Notes under the pieces: model-generated
Seen by the model: only the letters and a program-made list of their open reading frames with translations
Told to the model about the DNA's origin: nothing
Database searches by the model: none
Shown here: in pieces, positions 10,401 to 17,399 of the stretch
Position numbering within the stretch: position 1 is the stretch's first letter
Layout of the letters: the number at the start of each line of letters is the position of its first letter
Translations under genes and position numbers: made by a program
Origin: an uncultured Gammaproteobacteria bacterium
GTDB taxonomy: Bacteria; Pseudomonadota; Gammaproteobacteria; DRLM01
Reading direction: 5' to 3'
DNA length: 41,259 nt
NCBI GenBank assembly: GCA_947259075.1
Contig: CAMYKQ010000043.1
Span: 1 to 41,259, forward strand

Positions 10401-10542
10401 CGGTTTATCGCAATGCGTGACTGTTTTACGGCTCGCAGGAGAAACCGAGATGGCCTTACAGTTGCTGGAGAGCGCGATAGACGCCGATCCCGGCGCCGAA
10501 AATCTGTATCGTAACTTTATCCCTGGTTTTAGCGGGCCGTAA
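7414..10542 (+). CDS. MalT/SARP-like ATPase transcriptional regulator with shortened BTAD domain
   Basis: 1042 residues. The N-terminal STAND-type ATPase has a good Walker A (APGGAGKTT, residues 55-63) and a Walker B-like strand (VLVLDNYQD, ~141-149). A long helical-repeat region (TPR/MalT-like sensor arm) covers roughly residues 330-830. A winged-helix DNA-binding domain of OmpR/SARP type begins near residue 842 (VRVYTLGQFNLLIDEQPV, LKLLEVLIALGG, AALSAFTTTLSRLRRLVG). A bacterial transcriptional activation domain follows (LLSLYRGPFLGDEEGEWPW). It stops after AENLYRNF, about 40-50 residues short of the usual BTAD end, so the last helical repeats are missing. Such proteins sense a signal and switch to an ATP-bound oligomer that activates transcription. 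The target is unknown. The start is near the first possible Met and lacks a strong ribosome site. Confidence 0.85.
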   Translation: MSDRDDNKTPARLGDNKGAALAKLSMPRLAGGVARPRLFKVLDEARRKSALWIVAPGGAGKTTLVTTYIAEHALPFLWCQLDADDADPATFFYYLGLAAKKTQSEGELHLPLLTPEYLLDISGFSRRYFRDLYALLPPGTVLVLDNYQDLGESAVFSEIMRHAIGEIPEGIHLMVVSRSDAPPELARHQVTGALGVLDWEVLRLTFDETEMIATHGLTLERDVVRVLHERSEGWVAGLILFLEQIKRTGGNKWDIGMGSLETVFHFFANEFFNDLPESRRDFLLKTALLPHMTQPLAEALSGNSEAGEILTELHRHYFFTNRRELTGESYRYHALLREFLLVRAAETYTRAYYLELTRRAGCLLGECGRNEEALALHLRAQDWETATSLLLTQAPQLLAQGRAQIVVAWLQQLPEELVEATPWLLFWRGVSQQFVDPLNARSLLERAYSSFESQQDVLGQMSAASAIIEVVFILRESLSLTLKWVDVLQQHLHGNLVFPSLALEAGVLSSLVSALELTRPDDPLLPQYAARLMDCLEGDIDANRKIMVASRLVIYMAMIRGDAKACDQIMLYVSSLLKSPDITALSRHHWKVFSVLPFLFANSRSVVAAEAVRSLLEFVRGGNLLDRLKETNLVFLEFITSWYAVLVYLHFDELKAARPLLDRMATLIGTSKSIDMATYTMVKSLYALRQGDLVAAHGYGEISLDAHFSVGAMITGLEMSCILAIERCESGEPGEALTYLESPKTIGWMNSPRMRHQVFLIEAYAHLLQGKAEACHACLRQAFAIGYAHHCEGNAFWLLSILPRLCAEALRAGIEPDYVRQLIQRLGLLPEDASLDSWPWPVRVYTLGQFNLLIDEQPVADTKAQRKPLKLLEVLIALGGVDVRADRIAEIVWPDAEGDAALSAFTTTLSRLRRLVGDETISVKGGRVSLDERRCWVDVRALERILDRVAIPEMGIAIVRELGEKLLSLYRGPFLGDEEGEWPWRLRNRLRTKFSRGLSQCVTVLRLAGETEMALQLLESAIDADPGAENLYRNFIPGFSGP

Positions 10543-10825
10543 CGGCATAGCTGCTTTTGCTCTATTTTGTGCTATTGCGGTTGTCCAGTCGTCGTGGATT
10601 TCCTAGCTAGATTTAATCCAGTCACAGCATTCGAATAAGCGCTCGGTGGCTAACAGGATCAGGCTAGCTCCCCACTCTCGCTTATTTTTCTTTATTTCTT
10701 TAAATCAAGCGCGCTGAACTAGGGTTTTTACCGGGTCATACTTAAGAGATTGCCGGCTGGCGAAGGGTCCTGTTAGGCGTCCTCATTCTCGCGTCATATT
10801 TATTAAGCCGTTGTTAATTAGTCCG

Positions 10826-10866
10826 TGTGACAGCTTTGTGACATTCCTTATGTTATCAGTATGACA
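10826..10866. promoter_or_regulatory. TGTGACA direct repeats, possible activator site
   Basis: TGTGACA occurs twice with an 11-bp period (10826, 10837) and as TATGACA 23 bp further on (10860). SARP-type activators bind heptamer direct repeats spaced by one helical turn, and a SARP-like regulator lies directly upstream. The link is inference. Confidence 0.4.
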
Positions 10867-10938
10867 CTCAGTTCATGAGTTGGCCGCCAATCAAATCGGC
10901 CGGCGAAAAATAAAGGGGAAGATAAGAGGGGGGCTGGG

Positions 10939-10972
10939 CGTTCCGCAACGTCCGGGGCGGCGTTGCGGAACG
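10939..10972. repeat. 12-bp perfect inverted repeat upstream of the 11100 gene
   Basis: CGTTCCGCAACG at 10939-10950 pairs with CGTTGCGGAACG at 10961-10972 around a 10-nt GC-rich loop. No T-run follows, so it is not an ordinary terminator; an operator or a structured leader are possible. Confidence 0.6.
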
Positions 10973-11099
10973 ATCTGGTAAACAGCATTAGCATTACCGC
11001 GCGAGCAGGGAGGCTTGAGGCGGTGTGAAGCCAACGTGGCGGCGCGCACAGGCATGCGTCGGCGGCGATCTCCACGGGCAAAATAATAAAAGGTAATTT

Positions 11100-11810
11100 A
11101 TGAGTGAGAGCAGTCTTGTTCCCGCGAAGATTCGGCGTCCACACTCCACGCTCCCCCACCCGCGCACCGATTTGCTCAACCTGCTCGATGAGCTGCGCAC
11201 GGCGCCATTGATAATCGTGAGCGGTCTGCGCGGTGCCGGTAAAGCCAGTTTGCTTGCCAGTTACGCGGCGACGCGGGAAGTATCCTGCCTGTGGTATCAA
11301 GTGGATTCCGGCGATCAAGACTTGGCTACCTTTTTTCGTTATTTGAATCTTGCGGTGAGCGAGATCGCTCCCTCGATGAGGTCGCAGTTGCCGCAACCGA
11401 GCCGCGAATGTCTGGCTGGGGTTTCAGACGCCATTAAAGCGTATTTCAGCGAACTATACCGCTGTCTGGAAACGCCGTTTCTCATCGTATTGAACGATTA
11501 TCAAGAGATTTCGGATCGGGGCTTAATGCATCGCGTGATGCGGGAAGCCTGCGCCGGGTTGCCGCCAGGCGGGCGGTTTGTTTTGATAAGCAGCAATGAT
11601 AATCCACCCTCCGTGGCTTGCCTGCGCGCCGATCGTTCGATAGCGATAGTCGGGTGGCAAGAATTGCAACTTTATCCAGGGCGGGTCAAAGAGATGGCAG
11701 CCGAGCATGATCTCAGCTTGCCATTATATTTTTCCACGCGGCAGTTGCAGAGCAGGATCGGCGATTGGGCGGCGGAGCTGGTGCTGGCGTTACGAGCGCA
11801 CGACGGCTGA
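11100..11810 (+). CDS. Truncated STAND-type ATPase domain, paralogue of the upstream regulator
   Basis: 236 residues, equal only to the ATPase part of the 1042-residue regulator at 7414. Matching landmarks include CLWYQVDSGDQDLATFFRYLNLAV against the paralogue's LWCQLDADDADPATFFYYLGLA, PFLIVLNDYQEI against VLVLDNYQDL, and GRFVLISSNDNPP against IHLMVVSRSDAPP. The Walker A reads GLRGAGKAS: Ala replaces the Ser/Thr that contacts Mg-nucleotide, and the Walker B aspartate region reads LNDYQ, so ATP hydrolysis is doubtful. There is no sensor arm or DNA-binding domain. It has its own ribosome site (AAAGG) and a long leader. It is either a decaying gene fragment or a small partner that modulates the full-length regulator. 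Confidence 0.75.
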   Translation: MSESSLVPAKIRRPHSTLPHPRTDLLNLLDELRTAPLIIVSGLRGAGKASLLASYAATREVSCLWYQVDSGDQDLATFFRYLNLAVSEIAPSMRSQLPQPSRECLAGVSDAIKAYFSELYRCLETPFLIVLNDYQEISDRGLMHRVMREACAGLPPGGRFVLISSNDNPPSVACLRADRSIAIVGWQELQLYPGRVKEMAAEHDLSLPLYFSTRQLQSRIGDWAAELVLALRAHDG

Positions 11811-11976
11811 AGCGTGGCCCCGCACCTTATATGTCCTCCAGCGGGCTGCGTTTTTACACCGTATCTTTCATCACGCGCCTTATTTAGGCCAGGCTCGGGG
11901 CCCGGTTAAGAATGAGGCATCTCCGGATTGTTCTCCAAAAAACCGGGATTCAAGCGGTTTAATTGGGCTGTGTGGC

Positions 11977-12005
11977 TTGTCGTTGGCGCGGACAAGGCTT
12001 ATCCT
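11977..12005 (+). promoter_or_regulatory. Probable promoter of tRNA-Ser
   Basis: TTGTCG at 11977-11982 and TATCCT at 12000-12005 with a 17-bp spacer, ending 13 nt before the mature tRNA 5' end. Each box matches consensus in four of six positions. Confidence 0.5.
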
Positions 12006-12018
12006 ATGGCCGCTTCCG

Positions 12019-12107
12019 GGAGAGGTACCGAAGTGGCCATACCGGCACCGACTCGAAATCGGTTGGGGGGAAACCCCACGTGGGTTCGAATCCCACCCTC
12101 TCCGCCA
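12019..12107 (+). tRNA. tRNA-Ser (anticodon CGA), CCA encoded
   Basis: The acceptor arm GGAGAGG pairs with CCTCTCC at 12097-12103, followed by discriminator G and an encoded CCA (12105-12107). The anticodon stem CCGA/TCGG encloses the loop CTCGAAA, giving anticodon CGA, which reads UCG serine codons. A long variable arm (TTGGGGGGAAACCCCAC) and a T arm GTGGG-TTCGAAT-CCCAC complete a class II tRNA, as expected for serine. No duplicate of its 3' end is seen nearby, so no sign of integration here. Confidence 0.97.
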
Positions 12108-12191
12108 ATTATCCCGTTCGCCGGGGGCTTCGGCCTCGTTTTGCTGCCGATGCCGCGGCGTATGTCTTGTCTCCTGAACCGTACTGGCGAT

Positions 12192-13985
12192 TCAATGTAA
12201 ATGCGGCTGTCCGCACTGCTCAAGCAATTTACTGATTTTCCGCAAGGCGTTTTCTATGGCGCCACGTAAGGCCCGGCCGTGCGCGTTGAAGCGGCCGTCG
12301 GCGCGCAGGTCGAAGGTGATTTGATCGTCGCCAATGACATAGCCGATGCTGATCATATGCGGCCGCGGGCCGATGGGGCCGAAGGCGGTCACGCCCTCGA
12401 AGCCCGAGCCGTTGGAGGCCAGCACATCTTGGCGCGCCAGCATCTTCAATCCCTTGTCGAGGTGTGAGAACACGCCATGCTGCCAGTCGTGCAGACCCCA
12501 GCCTTTGTGCGCGTCATCGGCTGATTGTACGGCGTTGAGCGCCAATAAATGGGCCATCAGGCCGCGTCCGCTCTTGGCGCGCAGCACGAGATTTTGATGG
12601 GCTTTGAGCGCGCGCCGTACCGCGGCCGCGCTGCGGTAAGCATTACCGTCAGCCGAGCGCAGCGCCTCCACCGCGGCCACCGCTTCGGCGGTGACCGGGG
12701 CGATAAAATCCATGCGCCCGCCCGCGAAGTGGCGGGTTTGCACTGGCTCAACGATGTTGAGCGGCCGGCCGGTCACCTCGGCGATGGCCACTTGCAGGGC
12801 CAGTTGCACCGTGGCGTCGGGGCTGAGTTGCAAGGCCTTCAAGCCGCGTGCGCCGATGCCTGTGGACACCCAAGATTCAATGCCGCGTTGGTTGCGCGCC
12901 TCGGCGATGGTTTGCCGCGCGCGTTGCAGGCGCCGCGTGAGTTCGGGTGAGACCCGCCATGGCACCGCGCGCGTACGGATGCGCGCCCGCGCCGTGTCAT
13001 CGACTGCTTCGTCCGCCGCCAAGGCGACGCTAGTCTGCTGCAAGCGCGCGGCGAAACCGAGGGCGACGCTGCCATCCACCGCGGCGCGCTCGAAACACAA
13101 GCCGGCCTTGCCGTTTTCCATCACGATAATCTGCATGCTCTTGTCGTAATAGCGATTGAAATGATTGCCGTCACGCAAGGTGGCGGAGATGCCGCTGAGC
13201 GAGCCGGGCGCGGCGCCGTTGTCGAGACAGAGCACGAACAAGGCCTTTTCCAATATCGAGAGCGCTTGGCTGTTGTGTTCGTCTTTGCAGAGCGTGGTGC
13301 GCACTTGCGCCCACTCGCCGCGCGGCAGGGCGCTGAATAGGCTGGGCGCGGTTTGGTCGTTTTCGAGCAGGATGCCGGTGTCGCCGATGATTTGATCGAG
13401 GGCATCTTGTACCGCCTTTACCGCCAGCGGGCCGTGGCGCTGATCGACGGCGACGCAATACACCTGCCCGTTGGCCAGCACCGCGACGTGATGCGTGCCG
13501 TCGACCGTGACCATCTCGTCGCACTCGGCACGGGGGAGGCGGTGAGTGGCGAAACAGCGGCGGTATTGCTCCATCGCCAGCGGCAGATTCGCCGCCATGT
13601 CCGGTACGAGTTGGCGATCGTGGACGCGTTGGTGCAGAGTCAACGCCGCCACCATCAGCCGCGCGGCGCGGCCGCTGAGGCTGTCGGCCTGCGGATCGTC
13701 TTGTAGCAAGAGCACATAATTGTTGGTGAAGGGCAGGCCGCCGCGGCAACTCAGCCACATGCGGGTGAGGCCTTCGGCGCACCAGTTAGTGCTCTGTTCG
13801 CGCGCCAGCGCCAGCAGCCGTTGCTGCTGTTTGGCCTGGGCGGCGCCGTAGAGGTCGAGCATCAATTTTGCCTTCAAGCGCTGCATGCCGTTGAGCAGGG
13901 GCGACACGCTGCGCATGCAGGCGGTGAGGGTGTCGGTCAGGGGCGGGATGGGTTGCCGCATTAGCTCGCGCACGCTTTGTTTCAT
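12192..13985 (-). CDS. Choline/carnitine acyltransferase-like protein lacking the catalytic His
   Basis: 597 residues from ATG 13985, chosen because AAGGAGT lies 7 nt upstream and the family's first conserved element (PIPPLTDTLTACMRSVSPLL) follows; an ATG at 14135 would add 50 residues with no family match. Carnitine acyltransferases move acyl groups between CoA and carnitine. Family landmarks are present in order: GGLPFTNNYVLLL, a DEHNSQALSILEKALFVLCLD block, NRYYDKSMQIIVMENGKAGL, QTRHFAGGRMDFI and TAFGPIGPRPHMISIGYVI. However, the catalytic motif, normally E-H-x-x-x-(D/E)-G, reads FERAAVDG with Arg at residue 300, and the STS oxyanion motif is also absent. The fold is well supported, but classical acyl transfer is doubtful. 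It lies downstream of the photolyase gene on the same strand. Confidence 0.85.
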   Translation of the reverse strand: MKQSVRELMRQPIPPLTDTLTACMRSVSPLLNGMQRLKAKLMLDLYGAAQAKQQQRLLALAREQSTNWCAEGLTRMWLSCRGGLPFTNNYVLLLQDDPQADSLSGRAARLMVAALTLHQRVHDRQLVPDMAANLPLAMEQYRRCFATHRLPRAECDEMVTVDGTHHVAVLANGQVYCVAVDQRHGPLAVKAVQDALDQIIGDTGILLENDQTAPSLFSALPRGEWAQVRTTLCKDEHNSQALSILEKALFVLCLDNGAAPGSLSGISATLRDGNHFNRYYDKSMQIIVMENGKAGLCFERAAVDGSVALGFAARLQQTSVALAADEAVDDTARARIRTRAVPWRVSPELTRRLQRARQTIAEARNQRGIESWVSTGIGARGLKALQLSPDATVQLALQVAIAEVTGRPLNIVEPVQTRHFAGGRMDFIAPVTAEAVAAVEALRSADGNAYRSAAAVRRALKAHQNLVLRAKSGRGLMAHLLALNAVQSADDAHKGWGLHDWQHGVFSHLDKGLKMLARQDVLASNGSGFEGVTAFGPIGPRPHMISIGYVIGDDQITFDLRADGRFNAHGRALRGAIENALRKISKLLEQCGQPHLH

Positions 13986-14174
13986 TCGCTGACTCCTTGG
14001 TAACGGGGATCCGTGTTGAATCATGGTGCCTAGCATAGGCCCGGCACGGGCAATTTCCGTGATTGGGATCACAGCCGATGGGCGCGGAGTGTCAAGATGT
14101 GACGCAGTGGGTCCAATTGTGTCCTTGGGGGACATCTTTGCGGGGCGTGCGGCGGCCGTTTAGCCGCGCGGCGA

Positions 14175-15632
14175 TCACGTCTTGGCGGCGGCCCCGAGGT
14201 GGGCGCGGAACAGCGCGAGGGTTTCGCGGCGGGTCTCGTCGAGATCGACTATGGGGGCGGGATAATCAGCGCCGATGTGAATGCCCGCGGCGTCCAAGAC
14301 TTTTTGCGGCGCGGCCCAGGGCTGGTGGATCCAGCGCCTAGGCAGGGCGGCGAGCTCAGGCAGCCAGCGGCGCAGGTAGCGACCCTCGGGGTCGAATTTT
14401 TTGCTCTGTAGAATTGGATTGAAGATACGGAAATATGGCGCGGCATCGGCGCCGCAGCCGGCCACCCATTGCCAGTTGAAGCTGTTATTGGCGAGATCGG
14501 CATCGACCAGGGTGTCCCAAAACCAGCGCGCGCCGTCGCGCCAGTCGCTGCGGCAATTCTTTACTAGAAATGAAGCGGCGATCATGCGCACGCGGTTGTG
14601 CATCCAGCCGCTTTGCCACAATTGACGCATGCCGGCGTCGACGATGGGAATGCCGGTTTGCCCGCGCTGCCAGGCGCGCAGTAATTCGCCGCCGTCTTGG
14701 CGCCACGGCAGCTCGCCATAGCGGGGATTGAGCGGCTTATCGCTGCTGTCGGGGAAGTGATGCAGGATCTGATGCGCGAACTCGCGCCAGCCCAATTGGC
14801 GGATGACCGCCTCCGCCGCGCGCGCGATGCCATCGGTCTCGCCGCGCTGGGCGTAATCATTCAAGGTCCACAAAATTTGCTGCGCGCTGATTTCGCCGAA
14901 GTGTAAGTGCGGCGAGAGGCGCGTAGTGCCGGGGCGGTCGGGATAATCGCGCCATTGTGGATAGAGCGCGAGCGCCGATTGACAGAAAGCCTGCAAACGT
15001 TGGTGCGCGCCCGTTTCTCCGGGCCGCCACATACTGTCCAAACCGGTATACCAGGGGTTGCGCGGCAGCAATTTTAATTCGGCGACTGTGAGCGAGGTGA
15101 TGGCGCGCGGCACGGCGGGCAGGCGGCTGGGACTGGGCAGCGGCGAGGGTGGAGACGGGCGGGTTTGGCAGGCGCGCCAGAACGGCGTGAACACTTTATA
15201 TGGCGCGCCGTTTTTATTGAGCACGCTGCCCGGCTCGCGCAATAGCGTGGCTTGATACGTGTGGCAGCGCACGCCCACCGCCGCCAGTTGTTGCGCGATG
15301 CGGCGGTCGCGCGCGGCCGCGGCGGGTTCCTGGCTGCGGTTCCAATACACGTCGCGCGCGCCGCTTTGTTCAATGAGTGAGAGTAAGGCCGCGCCGCTGT
15401 CACCGTGGCGGATAATGAGGCGGCCGCCGAGCCGGGTCAGCGCGTCGTTCAGCGCGCCGAGACTGTGGTGCAGCCACCAGCGGCTAGCGGCGCCCGCCGC
15501 CCACGGCGCGTCTTCATCGGGGGCGTGAATATAGAGCGGGATGACGCGCCCGCCGCTGGCGAGCGCGTGGTGCAAGGCGGGCTGGTCCGCAATGCGCAGG
15601 TCGTTGCGAAACCAGACGAGGGAGGCAGTCAT
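14175..15632 (-). CDS. phrB: Deoxyribodipyrimidine photolyase
   Basis: 485 residues from ATG 15632 (MTASLVWFRNDLRIADQPAL); 27 further in-frame codons upstream have no family match. The enzyme uses FADH- and an antenna pigment to split cyclobutane pyrimidine dimers with blue light. The N-terminal alpha/beta antenna domain (residues ~1-130) is followed by the FAD domain with TRLSPHLHFGEIS, QLGWREFAHQILHHFP, GQTGIPIVDAGMRQLWQSGWMHNRVRM and the tryptophan-rich DTLVDADLANNSFNWQWVAG. ASFLVKNCRSDWRDGARWFWDTL is also typical. The gene lies 37 bp downstream of the peroxiredoxin gene on the same strand, so the two could be co-transcribed. A cryptochrome-like role cannot be excluded but the length and motifs fit class I CPD photolyase. 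Confidence 0.96.
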   Translation of the reverse strand: MTASLVWFRNDLRIADQPALHHALASGGRVIPLYIHAPDEDAPWAAGAASRWWLHHSLGALNDALTRLGGRLIIRHGDSGAALLSLIEQSGARDVYWNRSQEPAAAARDRRIAQQLAAVGVRCHTYQATLLREPGSVLNKNGAPYKVFTPFWRACQTRPSPPSPLPSPSRLPAVPRAITSLTVAELKLLPRNPWYTGLDSMWRPGETGAHQRLQAFCQSALALYPQWRDYPDRPGTTRLSPHLHFGEISAQQILWTLNDYAQRGETDGIARAAEAVIRQLGWREFAHQILHHFPDSSDKPLNPRYGELPWRQDGGELLRAWQRGQTGIPIVDAGMRQLWQSGWMHNRVRMIAASFLVKNCRSDWRDGARWFWDTLVDADLANNSFNWQWVAGCGADAAPYFRIFNPILQSKKFDPEGRYLRRWLPELAALPRRWIHQPWAAPQKVLDAAGIHIGADYPAPIVDLDETRRETLALFRAHLGAAAKT

Positions 15633-15669
15633 GTTTTTAATTCTATGTCGACGGTCGAGCCAGTGCCAT

Positions 15670-16212
15670 TTATAAGGCGTTTTGCTGCAGTGATTTGAGC
15701 GCGGCGATGACATCGTTACTGTGGGTGCCGGCGTCCACTTCGCGGTAGATTTTCGCGATCTGGCCTTGGGGATCGATGATAAACGTGTGACGGCGCGCGA
15801 AGCGGATGGGGCCTAAGGACCAATAGGTGCCGTAGATTTTGGCGACCGTGGCCTCGGCGTCGGAAAGCAAGGGGAAAGGCAGGCCGTGTTTTTCCGCGAA
15901 GCGGGCATGACTCTCGGCGCTATCGAGGCTGATGCCGAGCACCTGCGCGCCCAAGGCTTTGAGGCGGGTCATATCGTCACGGAAACTGCAGGCCTCTTTG
16001 GTGCAGCCCGGGGTGTCGTCCTTGGGGTAAAAATAGAGGACCACCCATTGTCCCTGAAAGTCGGCGAGCTGTCGCAGTTTGCCGTTCTGGTCGTGCAAGG
16101 CGAAGCCGGGCGCGGGCTGGCCGACACGCAGTTCATCGGCTTGCGCGGCGGAAAGGCCCAGGGCGGCGCATAAAGCGATAGCGCAGCGGCGAAGTGGATG
16201 GGTGCGCGGCAT
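15670..16212 (-). CDS. Exported PrxQ/BCP-type peroxiredoxin
   Basis: 180 residues. A signal peptide (MPRTHPLRRCAIALCAALGL, cleavage after AQA) points to the periplasm, unlike ordinary cytoplasmic Bcp. The AhpC/TSA fold has the peroxidatic cysteine in TPGCTKEAC (Cys70) with a second cysteine five residues on (Cys75), the arrangement of atypical two-Cys PrxQ enzymes that reduce peroxides with thioredoxin-like donors. Later elements include GISLDSAESHARFAEKHGLPFPLLSD and RHTFIIDPQG. GGAGG lies 7 nt before the start. It is divergent from oxyR, with about 140 bp between the starts, so control by OxyR from the shared region is likely but not shown. Confidence 0.95.
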   Translation of the reverse strand: MPRTHPLRRCAIALCAALGLSAAQADELRVGQPAPGFALHDQNGKLRQLADFQGQWVVLYFYPKDDTPGCTKEACSFRDDMTRLKALGAQVLGISLDSAESHARFAEKHGLPFPLLSDAEATVAKIYGTYWSLGPIRFARRHTFIIDPQGQIAKIYREVDAGTHSNDVIAALKSLQQNAL

Positions 16213-16337
16213 GGCATGCCCTCCGGTGGCGGGTGGATGAGATACAGCCTGGCCAGTCGAGCGCCCATCTTAAAACAAAACGCGGGGGGTTATATACCTT
16301 ATTGCATGAAGGGTATGTGTCCCGCGCGCCACGGGCT

Positions 16338-16346
16338 TGCTACTAT
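16338..16346 (+). promoter_or_regulatory. Extended -10 box of oxyR, probable leaderless start
   Basis: TGCTACTAT at 16338-16346 matches an extended -10. The GTG start at 16353 is 6 nt downstream and has no Shine-Dalgarno, so the message may begin at the start codon. The -35 position shows no good match. Confidence 0.4.
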
Positions 16347-16352
16347 AGCCGC

Positions 16353-17279
16353 GTGACTTTGACTGAATTGCGTTACATCGTGGCCTTGGCGCGCGAACGT
16401 CATTTCGGACGTGCCGCGGAGGCGTGTTATGTCAGCCAGCCCACCTTAAGCGTCGCGGTGAAAAAATTGGAGGCTGAGCTGGATGTCAGCTTATTCGAGC
16501 GCGGCAAGAGTGATGTGAGTGTCACCCCCGTGGGCGCGGCGGTGGTGGCTCAAGCCTTGCGGGTGCTCGATGAGGCGGAACGCATTAAGCAGCTTGCCGC
16601 GCAGGGGCAGAATCAACTCGCGGGGCCGCTGCGTTTAGGCGCGATCTACACCGTCGCACCTTATCTGTTGCCGCAGTTGATTCCCGCCTTGCATAAACGC
16701 GCACCGGAAATGCCGTTACTGCTCGAAGAAAATTACACCGCGCGTTTGCGGGAAAAACTCAAACAAGGCGAATTGGACGCCATCGTTATTTCCTTGCCCT
16801 TCACCGAGCCGGGTGTGAACGTGCGGCCCTTGTATCAAGAGCCCTTCATGGTGGTGCTGCCCGCGGCCCATCCGTGGCGCGAGCGCGCGGCGATCGCCGC
16901 GGCCGAGCTGGCGGCGGAGACTCTGCTCTTGCTCGGCGCCGGTCATTGTTTTCGCGATCAAGTCTTGGGCTTCTGTCCCGATTGTCAGCGCTCCAGCGGC
17001 GAACGTTCACTGGAAAGAAGCGTGGAAGGCACCTCGCTGGAGACCGTGCGTCATATGGTGGCCTCGGGCATGGGGATAACGGTTTTGCCTTGCAGCGCAG
17101 TGGGTGCTGATAAATACGCGCAACGCTTATTGAGCGTGAAACGTTTCAAAGCGCCCGTGCCGCATCGGCGCGTGGCCTTGGCCTGGCGCGCAAGCTTTCC
17201 GCGCCCCGAGGCTATCGCGGTGTTAGACGACGCAATTCGCGATTGCAAATTCAGTTGCGTGAAGTTTATAAATCGTTGA
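16353..17279 (+). CDS. oxyR: LysR-family hydrogen peroxide sensor OxyR
   Basis: 308 residues from GTG 16353. The longer in-frame ORF from 16194 was rejected because with GTG the two redox cysteines fall exactly at residues 199 and 208 (GHCFRDQVLGFC), the numbering of E. coli OxyR. These form the disulfide that activates transcription of antioxidant genes after peroxide stress. The N-terminal helix-turn-helix (LTELRYIVALARERHFGRAAEACYVSQPTLS) is canonical, and the effector domain follows from about residue 90. It is divergent from the exported peroxiredoxin and 120 bp upstream of a flavoprotein gene. CPDC after Cys208 adds a further cysteine pair; its role is unknown. Confidence 0.97.
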   Translation: MTLTELRYIVALARERHFGRAAEACYVSQPTLSVAVKKLEAELDVSLFERGKSDVSVTPVGAAVVAQALRVLDEAERIKQLAAQGQNQLAGPLRLGAIYTVAPYLLPQLIPALHKRAPEMPLLLEENYTARLREKLKQGELDAIVISLPFTEPGVNVRPLYQEPFMVVLPAAHPWRERAAIAAAELAAETLLLLGAGHCFRDQVLGFCPDCQRSSGERSLERSVEGTSLETVRHMVASGMGITVLPCSAVGADKYAQRLLSVKRFKAPVPHRRVALAWRASFPRPEAIAVLDDAIRDCKFSCVKFINR

Positions 17280-17399
17280 GCAGGGACAACGTGCTTGCCG
17301 CAATTATGTGGCTGGCTTCATGGTTCGGTGATTAGAAAAAACCAGCGGGGGCGGCGTGTAATACGCGCTCGGGTGTTCACTAACAAAGCAAGGTGAGGC

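Larger units (their letters stand above)
10543..11099. other. 557-bp gene-free region between the two ATPase-family genes
   Basis: No convincing ORF. It is more AT-rich than the flanks. It holds three heptamers, TGTGACA at 10826-10832 and 10837-10843 and TATGACA at 10860-10866, and a 12-bp perfect hairpin at 10939-10972. A ribosome site (AAAGG) precedes the next start at 11100. Confidence 0.6.

Noticed and set aside
12019-12107. tRNA-Ser 3' end as an integration site
   Set aside because: No second copy of the tRNA 3' end is found downstream and no integrase lies near it.
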